DNA from: CAZAPO01 sp044841755
GTDB lineage: Bacteria; Bacteroidota; Bacteroidia; Flavobacteriales; Flavobacteriaceae
DNA: 64,000 bases
Assembly (NCBI GenBank): GCA_044841755.1
Contig: JAXOFM010000004.1
Location: forward strand, 248,001-312,000
Direction of reading: 5' to 3'
Below the pieces are notes generated by a model that made no database searches, was not told the origin of the DNA, and saw nothing but the letters and a program-made list of their open reading frames with translations. Of the stretch, positions 8,691 to 15,339 are shown piece by piece. The position numbers and the translations under genes were made by a program. Numbering within the stretch: the first letter of the stretch is position 1; the number at the start of each line of letters is the position of its first letter.

Positions 8691-9737
8691 CTATTTTCTA
8701 GATGGTTTTCCAAATATAGAATTGACTTTCATTCGCCTAAAAAATGAAATTTTTCTTTTCTCAGGCACACCATGTTCAGCAATATAACTTTTTACGGCTT
8801 CTACCATTCTAAATGCTGACTTTCCATCTTTATAAGGGTGAAACTGATTATTAGTATACGCTCTTTGTTTTTTAAAAGGATCTTTGGTCAGATTGATTTC
8901 AACTAGCTTAAATAGATCTGTATATTCTGAAACATCGTTCCAACTAATATTTGTTGAGATACTATTAAATGATATTACAGGTTTGTCAAGTAGTAAGAAT
9001 TCATAAACAACAGATGAGGTGTCACTAATAAGCAGATCAGCGACAATTAAGTATTTGATGATGTTTTTTTCCTCCACATAGATTACATTTTCAATCTCTT
9101 TTGCAATATTTTTGTAAGTTTCCACCAATTCGCTAGCCATTAACGGATGAAACTTAAATAAAATTAAATAGTCTTTATTTTGAGCCAACGATACTATTTC
9201 ATCTTTTAAAAAAGGAGCAGAGGTGAGTTTTGGTGAAAAGGTAGGAGCGTATAATACTATTTTTTTTGTTTTAGTTTTATTTAGAAGCTCTTCTTTTTCA
9301 TCATTGAATGAACTCAAACTCTGACCATATATGTCCAGTTTAGGCCAGCCAGTTTCAATAACGTCAAAGTCTTTATGAATATTCTTTAATTCTAAAAACC
9401 TGTTGGTGAAATAAGGTCCTTGGGTGAGGTAAAGATCAAAATAATGTCTTATTCTAAAGTGTCCTTTTTTTTCTCCTGCAAGTCCATGAAATATTTGTGT
9501 TTTTAACCCTCTTAAGTAATGAGGAACTTCATTTCCTGGAACAAAAATTACATCACTTAAAAAAAGAATTAAGTCATCAACTTGTGTTGTGTAGGGATCG
9601 CTTTTAAACGGGAAATCAGCTGCAATTTTGTCTTTAACGTACCAGATGTATTCGTCATTTTGTTTTATGAGCTCTTGTTTTATAGGCTCTAAAATTCCGA
9701 ATGCGTAGTTGTTTTGACAAAAAAGAATTGCCTTCAT
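8691..9737 (-). CDS. CDP-glycerol glycerophosphotransferase-like protein (TagB/TagF family)
   Basis: A 348-residue GT-B-type transferase of the teichoic-acid TagB/TagF superfamily. Family features are IFHGLAGEKKG (the His-Gly region), ETGWPKLDIYG, IVLYAPTFSP, LILFKFHPLM and the C-terminal ADLLISDTSSVVYEF with its conserved S-D-x-S-S. These enzymes transfer phosphoglycerol or phosphoribitol from CDP-activated donors. The gene overlaps the start of its neighbour by one base (the LicC-like gene at 9737-10417) in a minus-strand operon. In a Gram-negative cell the acceptor is probably LPS core or another surface glycan. Confidence 0.85.
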   Translation of the reverse strand: MKAILFCQNNYAFGILEPIKQELIKQNDEYIWYVKDKIAADFPFKSDPYTTQVDDLILFLSDVIFVPGNEVPHYLRGLKTQIFHGLAGEKKGHFRIRHYFDLYLTQGPYFTNRFLELKNIHKDFDVIETGWPKLDIYGQSLSSFNDEKEELLNKTKTKKIVLYAPTFSPKLTSAPFLKDEIVSLAQNKDYLILFKFHPLMASELVETYKNIAKEIENVIYVEEKNIIKYLIVADLLISDTSSVVYEFLLLDKPVISFNSISTNISWNDVSEYTDLFKLVEINLTKDPFKKQRAYTNNQFHPYKDGKSAFRMVEAVKSYIAEHGVPEKRKISFFRRMKVNSIFGKPSRK

Positions 9738-10417
9738 TACAGCAAATTATTGGCATTTTCAAGGTCTTCTACAAAGTCTATTTCCATGCAATTGTAAGCT
9801 GAGATATCAACTGCACTTACTTTTAAATTATCCTGTTCAATGGCAATTTCTAAACCTCTTTCAAAATAATCATTATTATCAACCTCTTCTAGTCGTTTTA
9901 TGAATTTCGTGATATCTGCTGAAGAAATAAAATTAATACCAACTGCTTCTCCTAATCCATTTTTCACAGTTTTAGAAAGCTCATCTATAAAACCATCTTT
10001 TAATGTATACTTTACTTCTTCCTCTGCTACTTTACTTGTATTAACAGCTACAAAAGATTTGTTGTCTCTAATGTATGGCTCTAAAATATCCAGAACTCGT
10101 TCATCAAAAACAACGTCACCATTTAACCATAATACCGATTTGTCTTTATGCTTTTTTAAAGCTTGTAGTAAACTTTTTGAAGTATTGGTTCTGTCAAAAA
10201 AAGGATTGTACACATAAGTCAATTCAGGAAATCGTTCCATAATAAGGTCTTTTTTAAACCCAACAACTACGTTAATATCATCAATATCGAACTTAGTAGA
10301 AAGATTCTCAACCTGCATCTTCATAATGCTTTTCCCATTCTTTAAAGGAGTAAGAGGTTTTGGAAATGGATTTCCGAGTCTGGAACCTATTCCAGCAGCG
10401 AGAATAATAATTTTCAT
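9737..10417 (-). CDS. Sugar/choline-phosphate nucleotidyltransferase, LicC-like
   Basis: A 226-residue nucleotidyltransferase with the diagnostic start ILAAGIGSRLGNPFPKPLTPL (G-x-G-x-R plus the catalytic Lys), then VLWLNGDVVFDE with the metal-binding Asp. The short length and the NTSKSLLQALKK region resemble LicC-type CTP:phosphocholine cytidylyltransferases rather than glucose-1-phosphate enzymes. It overlaps the TagB/F-like gene by one base. It probably supplies an activated phospho-compound to that transferase or to the LicD-like enzyme. Specificity cannot be told from sequence alone. Confidence 0.8.
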   Translation of the reverse strand: MKIIILAAGIGSRLGNPFPKPLTPLKNGKSIMKMQVENLSTKFDIDDINVVVGFKKDLIMERFPELTYVYNPFFDRTNTSKSLLQALKKHKDKSVLWLNGDVVFDERVLDILEPYIRDNKSFVAVNTSKVAEEEVKYTLKDGFIDELSKTVKNGLGEAVGINFISSADITKFIKRLEEVDNNDYFERGLEIAIEQDNLKVSAVDISAYNCMEIDFVEDLENANNLL

Positions 10418-10437
10418 TTAGTATAGAATATTGAGGT

Positions 10438-10445
10438 CAAATTTA
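10438..10445 (-). promoter_or_regulatory. -7 promoter box for the LicC-like operon
   Basis: Minus-strand TAAATTTG, an exact TAnnTTTG match, 21 bases upstream of the ATG. It would drive the LicC-like, TagB/F-like and WaaE-like genes together. Confidence 0.5.
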
Positions 10446-10491
10446 GGGGAATTATTTCTTATTATAAATTCTATGCTTGATGTATTTATTA

Positions 10492-10522
10492 TTTGGCTCC
10501 ATTATTGTTTTTCTTAGTTTTG
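10492..10522 (+). promoter_or_regulatory. -33/-7 promoter for the cytidylyltransferase gene
   Basis: TTTG (10492-10495) and TAGTTTTG (10515-10522) are separated by 19 bases, matching the Bacteroidota housekeeping promoter layout. The ATG is 17 bases downstream. Confidence 0.6.
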
Positions 10523-10539
10523 CCAAATAAACATCTCAT

Positions 10540-11166
10540 ATGAAGAATATTGATATAGCTGCACTTTCTAAAAAATTTCCAGATTGGAAAATTGAATTGG
10601 CAAAATCTGATGAAGATATCATTATTATAAGTGGGAGTAATAAGGCAAATCAAGAAGATTTGTTCAGATTACTTAATAAAATTAGTGCAAGTAAAGATTT
10701 TAATGTTACTATAAAACTAAGTCAGACTAATACCATAAACGCCATTGTAAGAAAGCGCAGTGTAGGCTCAAAGTATCATAGAATGTACACTTCTGGTTGC
10801 TTTGATATTTTTCATTATGGACACTTAAATATTCTTCAACGAAGTAAAGAATTATGTGATCATTTAGTAGTAGGTGTTTCTACTGATGAACTTATTGAGA
10901 AGGAAAAAGGAAAACGACCTGTTATTCCTTTTGAAGAGCGAATAAAACTAGTAAGCGCCATTAAGTATGTTGACGAAGTTATACCTCAAGTAGACAAGAA
11001 TAAACAACGAGTAGTTGATGAATATAATATTGATGCTATTTCTGTTGGTGATGATTGGAGAGGTAGATTTCCAAAAACTTCTTGTCCGGTTGAGTATTTT
11101 CAATATACTAAGAGTGTGTCTAGTACTATATTAAAAGACACGTTAAAACTTCGAGATAAAATTTAG
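10540..11166 (+). CDS. Glycerol-3-phosphate cytidylyltransferase-like protein with N-terminal extension
   Basis: Residues about 86-205 form a TagD/GCT-type cytidylyltransferase: YTSGCFDIFHYGHLNIL with the HxGH catalytic motif, VGVSTDELI, and the C-terminal SSTILKD (equivalent of the R/S-T-x-x-I motif). Such enzymes make CDP-glycerol or a similar CDP-alditol. TagD is about 130 residues; here about 80 extra residues of unrecognised alpha/beta sequence precede the domain (MKNIDIAALSKKFPDWKIEL...). It is divergent from the LicC-like gene and overlaps the convergent LicD-like gene by four bases. The genes around it suggest it feeds the TagB/F-like or LicD-like transferase. Confidence 0.85.
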   Translation: MKNIDIAALSKKFPDWKIELAKSDEDIIIISGSNKANQEDLFRLLNKISASKDFNVTIKLSQTNTINAIVRKRSVGSKYHRMYTSGCFDIFHYGHLNILQRSKELCDHLVVGVSTDELIEKEKGKRPVIPFEERIKLVSAIKYVDEVIPQVDKNKQRVVDEYNIDAISVGDDWRGRFPKTSCPVEYFQYTKSVSSTILKDTLKLRDKI

Positions 11167-11747
11167 CTTAGAGCTTTGTCGTCTGTAGAAGTATTCCAGT
11201 CTTTTACAGGAGTTTCCCAATCACCATATCTATAGGTAAGGTATTCATCAGTTAACTCGGGAATAATGTAGTCATGTCCTTTAAAGGTAATCGTTTTAAA
11301 GTTTTCATAAAACTTCTTAGGAACAGATTTAGTCTTTCCATCTATTTGCCAAAAAGCATTATCCGAAACAGTTTTTTTAATAAAAATATCTAAACAAACA
11401 TTTCCCTTTAAAAGACCAAAAAACTTACGCTCTCTAATCTTAATCATTCTTAGTGCACCTTTTTCAAAAGGCTCATTTTCACTTTCAAAAAATCTATTTC
11501 TCACCCTATAATTAGCTTTTTTTAACGCTTCATAGAAATCAGGTAATTTATCTGATTGATCTACCATTAAAGAGATGTCAATATCATTATCCCAAGGGAG
11601 TAGTCTGTTTTCTCTTCTTATACCTAACAAAGTGCCTCCTTCTAGCCAATAAGTTATTTGACAGTCATCTAAAATAGAAGCAACTTTTTTTAGCATTCTT
11701 TCTGCAATTACAGTATTCTTGCCTTCAAGAGTAATATTGTAAGCCAT
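11163..11747 (-). CDS. LicD family phosphotransferase
   Basis: A 194-residue protein with the LicD hallmark YWLEGGTLLGIRRENRLLPW followed by the metal-binding D-N-D-I-D in WDNDIDISL. The family transfers phosphocholine, ribitol phosphate or similar groups from CDP-donors to glycans (LicD of Haemophilus and pneumococcus; fukutin relatives). A second family block, DEYLTYRYGDWETP, lies near the C-terminus. It follows the HAD-like gene by three bases, so these two and perhaps dapD are co-transcribed. The donor is likely made by one of the two neighbouring cytidylyltransferases. Confidence 0.87.
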   Translation of the reverse strand: MAYNITLEGKNTVIAERMLKKVASILDDCQITYWLEGGTLLGIRRENRLLPWDNDIDISLMVDQSDKLPDFYEALKKANYRVRNRFFESENEPFEKGALRMIKIRERKFFGLLKGNVCLDIFIKKTVSDNAFWQIDGKTKSVPKKFYENFKTITFKGHDYIIPELTDEYLTYRYGDWETPVKDWNTSTDDKALS

Positions 11748-11750
11748 TTT

Positions 11751-12128
11751 CTAAAGATTTTGGTCAAGAAAGTTGCTCAAGTTTTCTAAAGAATCTCCGG
11801 GTTTTAACCAAAGAGTTTTAATTCCAAGAGATCTGGCCGAATTTACAGCATCTTCATTATGTTCAAAATAGAGAACATTATTAGAGGTGAGTTTATGCTC
11901 ACTTAAAAATTTTTCAAAATAGGTTGGGTTAGTTTTGTTCGGATTATGAGCTAAAGAAAATACTGGATAAGGCATATTTACAATGCCAAATTTTATGCAT
12001 TCTTCTTCATTTGCATTGGTTAAAATAATTTTCGAATTAGAATATGTATCTAACAACTTTTGCATAGAAAGATTAATTCCATCTACTGTCACAAAAGTAT
12101 TCCAAGCATCAACCAAAATAGTCTTCAT
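11751..12128 (-). CDS. Short HAD-superfamily hydrolase-like protein
   Basis: A 125-residue protein. Motif I, ILVDAWNTFV, keeps the first Asp but has Trp at the +2 position normally occupied by the acid/base Asp. Motif II, KIILTNANE, is good. Motif IV is replaced by NVLYFEHNEDAV. The cap domain is essentially missing. This could be a minimal or degenerate HAD phosphatase. It lies between the LicD-like gene (3 bases away) and dapD (8 bases away), so it may belong to the phospho-decoration pathway. Activity is uncertain because motifs I and IV are atypical. Confidence 0.65.
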   Translation of the reverse strand: MKTILVDAWNTFVTVDGINLSMQKLLDTYSNSKIILTNANEEECIKFGIVNMPYPVFSLAHNPNKTNPTYFEKFLSEHKLTSNNVLYFEHNEDAVNSARSLGIKTLWLKPGDSLENLSNFLDQNL

Positions 12129-12136
12129 ACAAATTT

Positions 12137-12952
12137 TTAAACCGCAACATCATGCTCTCTTAAAGCATCATTAAGCGAGGTCTTTTTATTAGTACTCTCT
12201 TTACGTTTACCGATAATTAAAGCACAAGGTACATTATAATTTCCAGAAGGGAACTCTTTGGTGTAACTACCAGGAATAACCACAGACCTAGCAGGTACTC
12301 TTCCTTTTAACTCAATTGGTTCATCACGTGTAACATCAATTATCTTAGTAGAACCTGTTAAAACAACATTAGCACCTAAAACAGCTTCCTGTTCTACATG
12401 AACACCTTCAACTACAATACAACGCGAACCAATAAAGGCATTATCTTCAATAATTACTGGAGCTGCTTGAAGAGGTTCTAAAACACCACCAATTCCAACA
12501 CCACCAGATAGATGTACATTTTTCCCAATTTGAGCACAACTACCAACTGTTGCCCAAGTGTCAACCATAGTGCCTTCGTCAACGTAAGCACCAATATTTA
12601 CATAACTTGGCATTAAAATAGTACCCGAAGAAATATAAGCTCCGTGTCTAGCAACAGCATGAGGAACAACTCGTATTCCTTTTTCAGCATAATTACGTTT
12701 TAAAGGAATTTTATCATGGAATTCTAAAGGTCCAGTTTCAATAGTTTCCATTTTTTGAATTGGAAAATATAACACAACCGCTTTTTTTACCCATTCATTA
12801 ACTTGCCATCCATTTTCAGTTGGTTGGGCAACTCTCAATGCTCCTTTGTCTAATAATTCTATTACTTCTCTTATTGCTAATTGAGTACTTTCTTCTGCAA
12901 GTAATGCTCTGTTATCCCAAGCGTTTTCTATGGTAGTTCTAATCTGATCCAT
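12137..12952 (-). CDS. dapD: Tetrahydrodipicolinate N-succinyltransferase
   Basis: Succinylates tetrahydrodipicolinate in the diaminopimelate/lysine pathway, supplying peptidoglycan precursors. The left-handed beta-helix hexapeptide repeats are clear from YISSGTILMPSYVNIGAYVD through VILTGST-like repeats, with the active-site region HLSGGVGIGGVLEPLQ. I take the ATG giving MDQIRTTIENAWDNRALL as start (271 residues), which is the family's usual N-terminus. A TTG 24 bases upstream lies inside the promoter box, so it is unlikely to be used. Downstream genes are only a few bases away. Confidence 0.95.
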   Translation of the reverse strand: MDQIRTTIENAWDNRALLAEESTQLAIREVIELLDKGALRVAQPTENGWQVNEWVKKAVVLYFPIQKMETIETGPLEFHDKIPLKRNYAEKGIRVVPHAVARHGAYISSGTILMPSYVNIGAYVDEGTMVDTWATVGSCAQIGKNVHLSGGVGIGGVLEPLQAAPVIIEDNAFIGSRCIVVEGVHVEQEAVLGANVVLTGSTKIIDVTRDEPIELKGRVPARSVVIPGSYTKEFPSGNYNVPCALIIGKRKESTNKKTSLNDALREHDVAV

Positions 12953-12973
12953 CCTAATTTTGAAATTTTGAAG

Positions 12974-12981
12974 CAAATATA
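12974..12981 (-). promoter_or_regulatory. -7 promoter box for dapD
   Basis: Minus-strand TATATTTG, an exact TAnnTTTG match, 21 bases upstream of the chosen ATG. It overlaps the alternative TTG start and so argues against it. Confidence 0.55.
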
Positions 12982-13032
12982 GTGGTATCTAGTATTTTTA
13001 AACAGAAATGTTATTCATATTAAACATAAAGA

Positions 13033-13181
13033 TGTGACTTTGTTAAAAAGCAGGTGTCTTATAATTAGTAATGCAGAACTTTGTTCTTGTAATTAACACA
13101 ATTTGATTGATTTGATGGTTAGCTTTTCATTATTGCTGACAAGATTTAACTCTCTAAAACCCAAATTAGAGAGTTTTTTTT
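13033..13181 (+). ncRNA. Structured RNA element, tandem copy 1
   Basis: First of three related units in the dapD-ruvX spacer. It has an upstream block TGTGACTTTG and GTGTCTTATAA (TTG and TATAAT 17 bases apart, possibly its promoter), hairpin 1 (AGAAC-TTT-GTTCT, 13075-13087), the conserved single-stranded AATTAACACAATT (13091-13103), then hairpin 2 formed by GTTAGC (13118-13123) and GCTGAC (13135-13140). The hairpin 2 loop TTTTCATTATTGC resembles the loop of copies 2 and 3. It ends in an intrinsic terminator. No coding frame of note runs through it. The 5' end is not known. Family identity is unknown to me. Confidence 0.6.
13150..13181 (+). terminator. Intrinsic terminator of RNA copy 1
   Basis: A perfect 8-bp stem, CTCTCTAA/TTAGAGAG, with loop AACCCAAA is followed by eight T. 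The T-run is only on the plus strand, so it terminates rightward transcription. Confidence 0.85.
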
Positions 13182-13188
13182 AAAAAGT

Positions 13189-13364
13189 TGTGACTTGGTG
13201 AGAAAAGCGTGTCTTATAAGTTATAAACGTATTTTTGGCGTTTATATAATTAACACAATTATAGCATTGGTTAGAGTATTCTGAATTTTTTGTCAATTGC
13301 AAGTTCAGAATTGTTAGGGACTAACCATTCTACCCTCTGATTTTATTCGGAGGGTTTTGATTTT
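13189..13364 (+). ncRNA. Structured RNA element, tandem copy 2
   Basis: It repeats the order of copy 1: TGTGACTTGG and GTGTCTTATAA (13209-13219), hairpin 1 (TATAAACG/CGTTTATA, 13222-13246, 8 bp), AATTAACACAATT (13248-13260), then a two-part hairpin 2. The outer stem is GGTTAG/CTAACC (13269-13274, 13321-13326). The inner stem is TTCTGAA/TTCAGAA (13279-13285, 13304-13310), closing a loop with TTTGTCAATTGC (13289-13300). It ends in its own terminator. This is the best-formed copy. An exact TAnnTTTG (13230-13237) falls in the loop of hairpin 1, which could be chance or an alternative promoter. Confidence 0.65.
13333..13364 (+). terminator. Intrinsic terminator of RNA copy 2
   Basis: An 8-bp stem CCCTCTGA/TCGGAGGG (one G-T pair), loop TTTTAT, is followed by TTTTGATTTT on the plus strand. 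The stem sequence differs from the terminators of copies 1 and 3. Confidence 0.8.
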
Positions 13365-13380
13365 AATAAATAGTTTAAAA

Positions 13381-13533
13381 AAAATAGTTAGATCTGTAAG
13401 GTCTGTTTTAAGGATACGACAATTCAATTTATAACATCTTTGTTAGACATCTAAATTATTTGTCAATTGCTGATTTAGATACTAAAAAAAGACCAAGTAA
13501 AGCTCTCTAGGTGAAAACTTAGAGAGTTTTTTT
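13381..13533 (+). ncRNA. Structured RNA element, tandem copy 3
   Basis: The third copy has a short 5' hairpin (AGATC/GGTCT, 13390-13404), a diverged ACGACAATTCAATT segment, ATAACATCTTTGTTAG aligning to ATAGCATTGGTTAG of copy 2, then hairpin 2 with stem ATCTAAAT/ATTTAGAT (13449-13456, 13473-13480) and the identical loop motif TTTGTCAATTGC (13459-13470). CTAA after the stem can pair with TTAG before it. It ends in a terminator almost identical in stem to that of copy 1. The upstream promoter-like block of copies 1 and 2 is not clearly conserved here. Confidence 0.6.
13503..13533 (+). terminator. Intrinsic terminator of RNA copy 3
   Basis: A stem CTCTCTAGG/CTTAGAGAG (9 bp with one G-T pair), loop TGAAAA, is followed by seven T. 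The ruvX promoter box starts four bases after it. Confidence 0.85.
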
Positions 13534-13536
13534 GTA

Positions 13537-13544
13537 TACTTTTG
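13537..13544 (+). promoter_or_regulatory. -7 promoter box for ruvX
   Basis: TACTTTTG is an exact TAnnTTTG match, eight bases before the ruvX ATG and abutting the preceding terminator. It predicts a leader of only a few bases. Confidence 0.5.
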
Positions 13545-13552
13545 TGTTGATT

Positions 13553-13963
13553 ATGGGAAGAATTCTTGCTTTAGACTACGGAAAGAAACGAACAGGAATT
13601 GCTGTGACTGATGAGTTACAAATAATAGCTTCTGGTCTTACGACAATTGAAACAAAAGATATATTCAACTTTTTAAAAGAATATATTGCATCTGAAAAAG
13701 TTGAAACCTTTGTTGTTGGTGAACCCAAGCAAATGGATAACACACCTTCAGAGAGTGAAGAACTTATTAAAAAGTTTCTTATTCAACTTCAAAAAAACTT
13801 CCCAGACATTCCTATTGAAAGAGTTGATGAACGTTTTACTTCAAAAATGGCATTTCAAACTATGATTGATGCTGGTTTAAAGAAAAAGAAAAGACAGAAT
13901 AAAGCACTTATTGATGAAATAAGTGCGACGCTAATTTTACAAAATTACTTGTACTCAAAATAG
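13553..13963 (+). CDS. ruvX: Holliday junction resolvase-like RuvX/YqgF
   Basis: A 136-residue RNase H-like nuclease. The start MGRILALDYGKKRTGIAVTD carries the first catalytic Asp, FVVGEPKQM the second strand, and RVDERFTSKMA the conserved D-E-R. IDEISATLILQNYL closes the domain with the final acidic site. YqgF proteins are essential in many bacteria and act in 16S rRNA 5' processing or DNA recombination. I chose this ATG over an in-frame TTG seven codons upstream, because the TTG lies in the terminator/promoter region and the ATG gives the standard N-terminus. Confidence 0.92.
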   Translation: MGRILALDYGKKRTGIAVTDELQIIASGLTTIETKDIFNFLKEYIASEKVETFVVGEPKQMDNTPSESEELIKKFLIQLQKNFPDIPIERVDERFTSKMAFQTMIDAGLKKKKRQNKALIDEISATLILQNYLYSK

Positions 13964-14050
13964 TTGAAAATTCGGTTAATATTCTGTCAGAAATCTAGTA
14001 TAGTCTGTATCTTTTTGGTTATATTTACTAGCAATTAAACATATCCCTCA

Positions 14051-14635
14051 ATGAAACATAAATACCTTTTCTTAATTGCGTTATTGCTAGGTGTGCTTTC
14101 TTTTTCGCAAACATGTCCCGAAATTTCATTTGTTGTTGATTTACCAACGGAAGAAGTGTTGTTTATTTATGATGATCCTGGTCCAGCTTGTATGGATAGA
14201 CCAGCAGCTATTGTAATTGATGGTAGTGCTTATTCGTTAGGGAATTGTGATACCTACTCGTCTAGGTATGTATTAGCTTCTGGGAGTGGAGTTATCGATC
14301 CAGATAATTTTTCAGTTACTTATGGAGGCTTAACCTGTGAGTACAGTGAAGGAACTTTGTTAGGTATAGAAGACACACATAAGATATTAAGTAAAGCAAT
14401 TAAGATTTATCCTAATCCAATACAGAAAAGTAATGAATTAAAGGTTCATTTTTCAGTGCCTTTTAAAACAAGCTACAATGTTTATGACATTACTGGTAAG
14501 TTGTTATTAACTGGTAAAACCAATTACGAAAATACTAGTCGCATTAATATTTCTAATTTAGAAAGTGGGTTGTATCTCATAAGGTTTAGTTTGGAAAGCA
14601 CAGTATTAACAAAGAAATTTATTATTAAAAAGTAA
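14051..14635 (+). CDS. Secreted protein with type A T9SS sorting domain
   Basis: A 194-residue exported protein. The signal peptide is MKHKYLFLIALLLGVLSFSQ. A small, Cys-containing central domain of unknown function follows (about residues 21-110). The C-terminal 75 residues match a type A T9SS sorting domain: KAIKIYPNPI, then SYNVYDITGKLLLTG, ISNLESGLYLIRF and the final TKKFIIKK. It would be secreted across the outer membrane and anchored or released. It stands alone, with its own terminator downstream. The cargo domain is very small, and its function is not recognisable. Confidence 0.85.
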   Translation: MKHKYLFLIALLLGVLSFSQTCPEISFVVDLPTEEVLFIYDDPGPACMDRPAAIVIDGSAYSLGNCDTYSSRYVLASGSGVIDPDNFSVTYGGLTCEYSEGTLLGIEDTHKILSKAIKIYPNPIQKSNELKVHFSVPFKTSYNVYDITGKLLLTGKTNYENTSRINISNLESGLYLIRFSLESTVLTKKFIIKK

Positions 14636-14657
14636 TTGTATTAAGCTTTTTAGTTTC

Positions 14658-14687
14658 AACTCCTTTTTACAAGGAGTTTTTTATTTT
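14658..14687 (+). terminator. Intrinsic terminator after the T9SS protein gene
   Basis: An 8-bp stem AACTCCTT/AAGGAGTT, loop TTTAC, is followed by TTTTATTTT. Confidence 0.8.
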
Positions 14688-14703
14688 AAATCAAGAAGTA
14701 TTG

Positions 14704-14711
14704 TATTTTTG
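14704..14711 (+). promoter_or_regulatory. -7 promoter box for def
   Basis: TATTTTTG is an exact TAnnTTTG match, 20 bases before the def ATG. Confidence 0.5.
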
Positions 14712-14731
14712 CACCACATTAAAAATATTTC

Positions 14732-15322
14732 ATGGTATTACCTATCATAGCATATGGAGATCCTGTTTTAAGGAAAGTTGGTAAGGATATTGATAAAGAC
14801 TACCCGAACTTAAGTGAGCTAATAAAAAACATGTACGAAACCATGTATAATGCTTACGGAGTAGGTTTGGCAGCACCACAAATAGGGCTACCAATTCGTA
14901 TATTTCTTGTAGATACTTCTCCGTTTGCAGAAGATGAGGCTTTAACCGAAGAAGAGCAGGCTCAACTAAAAGATTTTAAGCAAACTTTCATCAATGCCGA
15001 AATTCTTGAAGAATCTGGAGATGAATGGGCTTTTAATGAAGGATGTTTAAGTATTCCTAATATAAGAGAGGATGTTTTTAGAAAGCCAACATTAAAGATT
15101 AGGTATCAAGATGAAAATTTTGAAACCCTTGAAGAAGAATATGATGGTTTACTGGCAAGAGTAATTCAGCATGAGTATGACCACATTGAAGGTGTTTTGT
15201 TTACCGATAAAATATCAAGCTTTAAAAAACGTCTTATTAAAGGAAAACTAGCCAATATATCAAAAGGGAAGATCAATATAGATTATCGTATGCGATTCCC
15301 TGATGCAAAAAAGAAAAGATAA
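14732..15322 (+). CDS. def: Peptide deformylase
   Basis: Removes the formyl group from nascent protein N-termini. All three family motifs are present: GVGLAAPQIGLP (motif 1), NEGCLSIP (motif 2, metal-binding Cys) and QHEYDHIEGVLF (motif 3, HExxH). At 196 residues it has the usual length, with a short insertion of acidic residues (AEDEALTEEEQAQ) common in Bacteroidota. It is co-transcribed with the DUF5606 gene 17 bases downstream, ending at a shared terminator. Confidence 0.97.
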   Translation: MVLPIIAYGDPVLRKVGKDIDKDYPNLSELIKNMYETMYNAYGVGLAAPQIGLPIRIFLVDTSPFAEDEALTEEEQAQLKDFKQTFINAEILEESGDEWAFNEGCLSIPNIREDVFRKPTLKIRYQDENFETLEEEYDGLLARVIQHEYDHIEGVLFTDKISSFKKRLIKGKLANISKGKINIDYRMRFPDAKKKR

Positions 15323-15339
15323 AAACTGAAAAAGAAAAT

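Noticed and set aside
12952..12976. Upstream TTG start for dapD
   Set aside because: It lies within the -7 promoter box; the ATG gives the normal N-terminus.
13033..13181. 6S RNA as the identity of the tandem RNA units
   Set aside because: The units form separate short hairpins and no long interrupted rod closing 5' to 3' was found. A covariance search is still the decisive test.
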